Position numbers and translations under genes: made by a program. From Emmonsiellopsis sp. PD_33 (taxonomy: Eukaryota > Ascomycota > Eurotiomycetes > Onygenales > Ajellomycetaceae), in assembly GCA_032988165.1 (NCBI GenBank), contig JANTQF010000063.1, forward strand, positions 62,001 to 126,000: 64,000 bases of DNA, given 5' to 3'. Numbering within the stretch: position 1 is the first letter of the stretch; each line of letters begins with the position of its first letter. Below, one piece after another: positions 57,701-64,000 of this stretch. The notes under the pieces are model-generated. The model was not told where the DNA came from. It saw only the letters and a list, made by a program, of their open reading frames with translations, and made no database searches.

Positions 57701-60700
57701 AACAGAAATGTTTATTTGACCATTGGCGTCCACTATCGCAGAGGTGCTCAATTCTGTCCACGGGAGTATTTGCTCCAAAGCAAAAGTCATCTCAGGCCTT
57801 TCGTTGACCCACCGGAGAATATCGGATCGAATATCTGTGAGTAATGCTCGGGCATTGGCCATATGCTTTTCGTGGGCGGTGGTCGATAAGCCAGGCGGGA
57901 GGGTATCGAGGGCCTCGATCGAACGGAGGAGGGTATTCAGATGGTCTTTCCAAGCATCCAGAGCCTTCAGGACGTCGGATAAATCGGTTTCTGCAAACTT
58001 TCCGTGGACTTGAAGACAAGAGTTGCAGACACCGATAATGGTGGAGAGCCAGCGGATCGAGCCTTGGAGGTCACGGCGGTCAGATACTACACCATCATTC
58101 CTGCACAAAGAATTGTCACCGAGATTGGATACGGTTTGCATGTCGCCCACCACCGATTCGATCGAGGCGAAGGTATCCAATTTTGAGGACAGAGTCTCTC
58201 TCTGTTTCAATATCCAATGAAGCAAACCTTCGACGGATCCTGCGCTCCGAGCAACTTCAACGTTGCTCAACTCTTCAGAATAATTGCGCGATGCAAGCCG
58301 GATACGCGGTACCAAATCCAAGAATCGATGGAAGTACGAATCGGCACTCTTTACACTGGCCAAATCACCGGAAACATTGAAGCTGGGGGTAGTTGAAAGG
58401 ACCGAAGCGACAGAGCTTTGGCTATTAATGATGTCAGTCCCAACATTGGAACGCACGCCCATGTGGCGAAGATCCTTGAGTTTCTCCGCGTAGAATCTCC
58501 GTTTCTGATTCTTGAGGTGCTGGACTTCGTCCTTGTTGTCTGCAGTAAGTGTCTTTGGCGTCTTGGCCTTGAGTTCGCTTATTGTCTCAATAACATCGCG
58601 CGTGAAAATGTCAAGCTGATCGCGAGCCGTAAACTCATTGAGAGAGTTTTGGTAGACACGTTGCATGGTCCTAACAGCACCATCGGGGTCCGTAAATCGG
58701 ACAGCTCTCTGCTCCCATGACTGGACGTTCTCTCGGCACAGTTCAAGAGCAGTTGAGGAAACAGGTGTTGCTACTGCGAGGCTATAATCGGGCAATGGCT
58801 CCGTTTTATCAGCTAACTCAGATAGCCCTTGGGTCACGAGGTTCTCTGAGGGCTGGCTAAGGAGGCTGCGATACTTTCGGACGACCTTGAATAGTTTATG
58901 GTGAGAGCGGCGAGCGCTTTCCCGTAGAGCGGTGATATTAGTGTCTTTCCAGCTCGCGAGTTGGATTGCTTGCTGGATGTCACGTTCCAAGGTTTGCCGG
59001 CCATCGCTCAGAGATTTCTCAAATATTGGCACAAATGGGAGGTAGTGCTGGAGGAGGTTGTCCAAGGCAGCTGTCAGTTTGCTCAACGAAGGGAAATCAG
59101 ACGAGTACAGCTGCAGGAGCATCCTGAGCTTCTCAACAAGCTGAAGTCTGGACTTGTATTGGCCCATAGCCGTCGAGCAAATAAACTTCTCGAGGGTGGC
59201 AACTAGCCCGGCTGAGTGCTCTTCGAGGGGCTGTCCATCTTCAACAAGCCGCAGAGGTGCTGCAATGATAACGTCGTACGCAACAAACCACCACGAGCAC
59301 GCATCCTCTTCGCACTTCTCCTTTTCAATATCCAACAGGCGAGCCCAAGTCGATAATTCAAGTCGTCGCCAACTGATCAGAAGGGACGTCAAATTGTCAT
59401 AATGTTCAGCGGCGGAATACTCCTTACTTGCCACAAGCTGCCACTCGTAAACGAACGCGTGAAGCTTCTCGACTTTGGTGATAAATTTGGCCAGAGGCTC
59501 CTGATGCCTGAATTGGAAGATCTCTGCACAGCAGGTGATCACGTCCGCAAGGGTTGCATGCTCGGGCCACACCTTCTGGATCTCAGTAAATCGCAGCCGT
59601 GTGGCCTCGACGAGGCTTGCCAGCTTTTTAACCTCTACCAGATTCGGATCCGAATAAAAGTTGTAAGATGTTGGCGACTCGCCAGATTTAACTTCATCCA
59701 GGAAAAGGATTGCTCCGAGAAGGTGGGATTTCGGATCAGCTGTTGGCAGGTCTGCGGAATTCCTTGACAGTATGGAACCAAGCAGCTGTGTAGACTCCTT
59801 CACTAATTGTTTCAATGTTGATTCCTTGTCATTGACAGTAAAGAAGCCATCGAGCAAACGCGCGAGCTTCAAAGAAACAGTCTTCGATTCAAACCGCTGG
59901 GCCTTCCCGTTTTCTGCTTCCTCCTCAGCAATGCCGTCATAGGTGGGGAATAGCTGTTGGAACTCTCCGGCATCTGCTTCCTCCTCGTCTTCAAGTGATC
60001 CGCGATACTGATACAGGTTTGACTTCTTAGCCTCGTTACTTTGGTCTGTCTCAAGCTGTTGTTTCCAAAGGCCATAGAAATCCTCGAAGATATCACGTAG
60101 AATTTGACGATTTGTTGCTATCGAAAGAGTCTCGGGGTTCGTATTCTGGAAAGCTCGCAATACAGATAACCGCTGGATGCCCGTTTCAATTTTTTCTGAA
60201 TTGGCTAAACGAGTGGCGCTTGGTCTCAGTTCGGATAGCGAAATTTTACCACTTCCCATTAGTGGAGTCATTTTGCTGATGGTGTGGATAAGACTTGATT
60301 CAACGTCAGAATTGCCTTTGGTGCATTGAACCAAGTCGATTCCGAGATGTAGTATTTCCAAGAAGCGCACGATAGGAATAACCAAATCATCGTATGCCTT
60401 ATAGTTCGTAGTGAGTCGGAGGCATATCTGTTGGATATTCTTCTGTAGCAGCTCGCTTTGATGATCACGTCCATTCACAGAATACTCGGAAGTCAGCGAT
60501 TCTTGGAGGGCACGAAGTATCGCGTCGGCGTTTGTGTTCAGCACCGAGTTCAACAGATTGGCAAACTCTCCCTGCAGTTCACCAGACTGGGATGGCTGCG
60601 GGCGTGTAACTGGAGGCAATGGCGGAGCAGCGCCCAATAGTTCAAGTTCTTCTTGAGCAATTCTGATGCGTAAACTTGATTCTTGCCCAGAAAACAACAT

Positions 60701-63700
60701 TTCGTAGGATTTCAAAGCGTCAAGCTTCCTCGCCTTCTCCGACACACGCTGGCTGTATTGTTCACGTTGGACAACCAGGCCAAGCGATGGGTCGAATGGT
60801 CGGTTTGGAACGAAGAGGCGAAGACATGCCATAGCGAATTGAATGCAAGCTGCCCCAAGTTGGAAGTACCTGTCCGTCCCTGTTTCGTTCACTCTAGCCA
60901 AGGGCGAAAGGATTTTGTTGAAAGTTCTTGAGGCGAACTCATTAAGGTAGTGATTACCTTCTAGCCCATCTTTCAATTTCAACTGCAGTATTTCCGTATC
61001 TGCAGCCTTGGGGCCAGTGAGTGTTTGAAGGTAGACTAAGGCACTGTCAAAAGACGAAGGATCGAGCAAGTCGCGATGGCAGATAACAAGTTCCCGGATT
61101 AAGGTGGACAGTTGCGTTTGAAGAACGGAGAGCTGATCTTGGGCAAGTTCGCGAGCGCTCAAGCACAGTCCCTGTGCGATGATTTCAAGTTCCGATCCAA
61201 GAAGGTTCATCCCTTTCAAAGGCACATTTCCGCTTGATGTTAGTTTCTCGATGAGTGAGAGCGAAATTGATCCGCGTAGGGCGAATGGCCTGCGCAGGGC
61301 ATTCTGGAAGCCTGAAAAACGTGATATTTGCGACAGTAGTTTGGGGACAGGATTCTCCAAAATCGAAATGTCATGGGGGCGTGCTGGGCGGGCTGCAAGG
61401 AGCTGCATGGCACCAGAGAGCGATGAAGATACATCGTCGTCGATAAAATCACGATATTGGGACAGTGCTTCAAACTCCGAGGAGAAATAGGGAGTCGATA
61501 CTGAGCTGGCATCTAGGACGCGAGACTCAAGATCCTCAATCACCTTCCGAAGATCCTATAATACCATTAGTACACACTTCAAATCCAAGATATCGTTCTT
61601 TCATACCTGAATTAAACCACTCCCGTCTGCACCCTGGAGAATTGCAGCTTGTGCCTGCAATAACGACTGGCGCATCTGGGTGAGTTGCGAAAATGGAAGG
61701 GTTGTTTTCAATGTAACCTGGTCGAACCTGGAAGCAACATGTTGTAGATCCATCAATGATTTTAAGTGATCAGGGTCAACAGGCGTAGCCGGTCTCCAAC
61801 AATCCCACATTCTCTGCATGCTCTGGCCAGTAGATAGTCCCCAGTTTGCGCGGAAGCTATCCAGAGATTGAGACAGAACCGTGACTAGATCAAGTTTAAC
61901 ATCCTTGAGGCGAGAATAAAGAGACTGCCCAATTTGCAGGTATGTCTGGAATATCCCCTCGTCAAAATCTTCCACTTGCACGGCACGGAAAATGTCCCAG
62001 GCCAGGTCCAATATTGAGCTGACTACCCCCGTCACATCAGTGCGTTGGAGCATGTTAGGACTGACGTTTCGAATCGTTTCGCCAATCGCCTGGATGCAGT
62101 TTGAAAGGAACAAGGCAACCGGTTGAGTTGATTCCTTCATAAGCACGGGAATCTTTTTCGACGCCAATGACCTCTCTAGCCTGTTCATTTCCGAGGGCTT
62201 TTTGGTGGAGACGGACTCATTAAGCCGATTAAGGATTTGGTGGATAAACCAGACGCTCATGTTTAGTTCCTGGAGTTTTCCGAGTTGCACCACCATTGCT
62301 TGCGACTCGGGAACAATACTGGCTACCAAGCGCGGCTCATTAACGAGGGGGTGAAGTGGCTATTGCATTCGTGTTAGTAACCACAATCAAAATATGGGCA
62401 ATATGCGACATACCTCAATTTTCGGATCAAACAATAGAGCTTTTGATCCATCCCCATTCTGGCGCAAGACATCAGTCGCACCACGCGATATCTCATGGGT
62501 CAGAAAGGCATGATAGCGGTCGAAGGTTTGAAGAAGAGTAGATGAAGGAACTTCATTGGTAGCCCATAGATCGATGGAAGTCGTCAAAGACTGGTGGACG
62601 GTATGAAGATCATGAGAGGCCAAGTGATCCAGCGATATTTCGAGGACATCTTTCCCCTCATCTTGAGATACCCCATCATTGGCAACATTGTGGCTTTGGC
62701 GGATGCGGTACATAGAAGATTCCGAGCTATAGACAATTCCCAGGGGCGCAGGAGGAGCCTCAGTAAGCGCAGGCGGAAAGCATATTTCGATCGCCCGGTT
62801 TCTCATTGCTCGCGAGAGCTCGCCATGACGGGGGTCCATAGTCAAGAAAAGACGGAAATTCGGATGTGGCTTGACAACTCTAGCTGATCCATCGCCTGTG
62901 CGTTGTTCATTGATAATTAAGCATCCGTTTGGTTCCATGAGCGAGTTCAGCCGATCTAAAACGGATGGATTGCAAAGATTTGCGTTGTCCAGAACAACCC
63001 ATTGCCCTTTCTGGACGGCTTGGATAAATATACCCTCAGTCCATTCAAAACCGATGATCTTGTTCTTGGCCGACGACTTGATTAGCGAGGTGCAGCGGTC
63101 GTGGAATTCATGGAAGCCCGGGTGTATGTCCCTCGTTGACATATTATGTAGTGCATCGGCAATGATTTCTAGCCGGAGACTACCGTTCTTCATCGCTTGG
63201 TACAGTTGTACCAGCTCGAAACCCCAGTTCGATTGTTCTAGAGAGGTAAAGGCGTGGACGATCTGATCTTGCAAGAACTGTGACAGCTCATCCAAAAAGA
63301 TTAACAAATGGCGGTCATTGTCCACCTGTTCGAATCCACCGATAAGATCCATAGTATCAGTATCTGCATTGAGGGCCAATTCGACCATCTTGGATCCGCT
63401 CAGCGCAGCGAGTTTTCGCAAAATTGCCGTTTTCCCACATCCCGAAGCACCAACGAGGATACTCGGCCACCCTTGTTCGATACACAACAGTAATGATTCC
63501 ATGATCGACAGATCCCTGGGAAGAACCCTCATCTGGGGATCGTTGAAGTTCTGTGTCAGCCGGTTTCGCTGGAGAACTCCAAGGCCGACTTGGTACTTTG
63601 AGGAGCTCAGGTTGTGGAAATAACTTTTCGGATCAGGGGTCGACCCAAATATTCCCGTATATACCGATGAAATGACAGTCCTATCCTCAGGTGTTCGAAA

Positions 63701-64000
63701 CCGGTGGCTGATAACAACGTCAAGGAACTGGGATGGCGAAATCCGGATTGGAGTAGACTCGAGAAGCTTGAGCCATCTTGAAATATCTCGCAAATTTATC
63801 TCCCACGGTCCTCCAATAGTTCCCAGGCGGCGTTCGTTAGATATCTTATAATTCAGTTCAGAAACGAAATCCACCAGGTGTTGTATCTCGTCCTCGGAAG
63901 CGAGAGGCGATATCTTTTTACAGATCATCTTCAGATCGTCGTCACTAAAAGAGTCAGCATACACTACAGTAAATCGGTTCACAAACGAGGCAGGTAGCCC
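54764..64000 (-). CDS. mdn1: Midasin (Rea1/Mdn1), 3' 60% of the gene, partial at right edge
   Basis: Three exons visible on the minus strand: from the edge 64000-62414, 62359-61607 and 61555-54764; 3043 residues before the stop. Introns are 54 nt (GTATGT..AATAG) and 51 nt (GTATGA..TATAG). Midasin is the giant dynein-like AAA ATPase that removes assembly factors from pre-60S ribosomes. The first residues, ASFVNRFTVVY, match the end of an AAA module; the following module, probably AAA6, has Walker A GASGCGKT, a Walker B-like LLIFLDEL and LDNANLCNPSVLDRLNS. Then come a long helical linker, a Glu/Asp-rich region (about 55.7-57.3 kb), and a C-terminal MIDAS/VWA domain with VDDSKSM (DxSxS) that binds Ytm1 and Rsa4. 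The first about 2000 residues (AAA1-5) are off the window. Confidence 0.95.

Noticed and set aside
55231..60931. Numerous + strand frames opposite midasin
   Set aside because: Shadows of the antisense midasin coding sequence.
63325..63340. GTTCGAATCC-like tRNA B box
   Set aside because: Lies inside the midasin AAA coding region and no tRNA cloverleaf can be formed around it.

Overview
This is a fungal nuclear contig, most likely from an Onygenales-type ascomycete such as a Coccidioides-like species (inference). Evidence: short GT..AG introns of about 40-90 nt with CTAAC/CTGAC branch sites, typical filamentous-ascomycete proteins (a PKA catalytic subunit with a long N-terminal extension, a TORC2 Sin1 homologue, an intron-containing histone H4, midasin), and repeats that have lost nearly all CpG by RIP-like transition mutation. 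No tRNA, rRNA or CRISPR was recognised.

Layout. 1-8285: a CpG-free repeat block holding the 3' end of a Ty3/gypsy pol, a decayed gene resembling a 2-oxoglutarate/Fe(II) dioxygenase, LTR-like and unclassified remnants, and one copy of a 340-bp repeat. 8286-25556: euchromatic genes: tim13 (+), then PKA catalytic subunit, Sin1/AVO1, a peroxisomal-type carrier, histone H4 and a CBM21 protein phosphatase 1 regulatory subunit (all -). 25562-31104: a complete but heavily mutated Ty1/copia element (112-bp LTRs, TSD GTTTT) carrying a nested second copy of the 340-bp repeat. 31110-38940: a gene-poor stretch with a CpG-depleted island at about 37.58-38.21 kb. 38941-41324 (-): an apparently undamaged multi-exon gene with a SAM-like N-terminus, a P-loop NTPase and a C-terminal domain like those of Crinkler/RHS effectors. 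41898-47334: a second complete copia element (290-bp LTRs, TSD GAAGA), inserted inside the reading frame of another, unrecognised gene. 47581-64000: NFKBIL1-like (+), a secreted beta-lactamase-fold serine hydrolase (+), a PRCC-domain protein (+) and the 3' 60% of midasin/REA1 (-), which runs off the right edge.

How things connect. PKA, Sin1 (TORC2) and the glycogen-targeting PP1 subunit are nutrient-signalling genes that lie near each other, but nothing shows co-regulation. The clearest non-gene signal is the mutation record: the paired LTRs differ almost only by transitions, and at many sites one LTR reads TG where its partner reads CA, the footprint of an ancestral CpG deaminated on opposite strands. 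The same process has put stop codons into the dioxygenase-like gene and apparently into the host gene flanking the second copia element, while the Crinkler-like gene between the two elements has escaped it.
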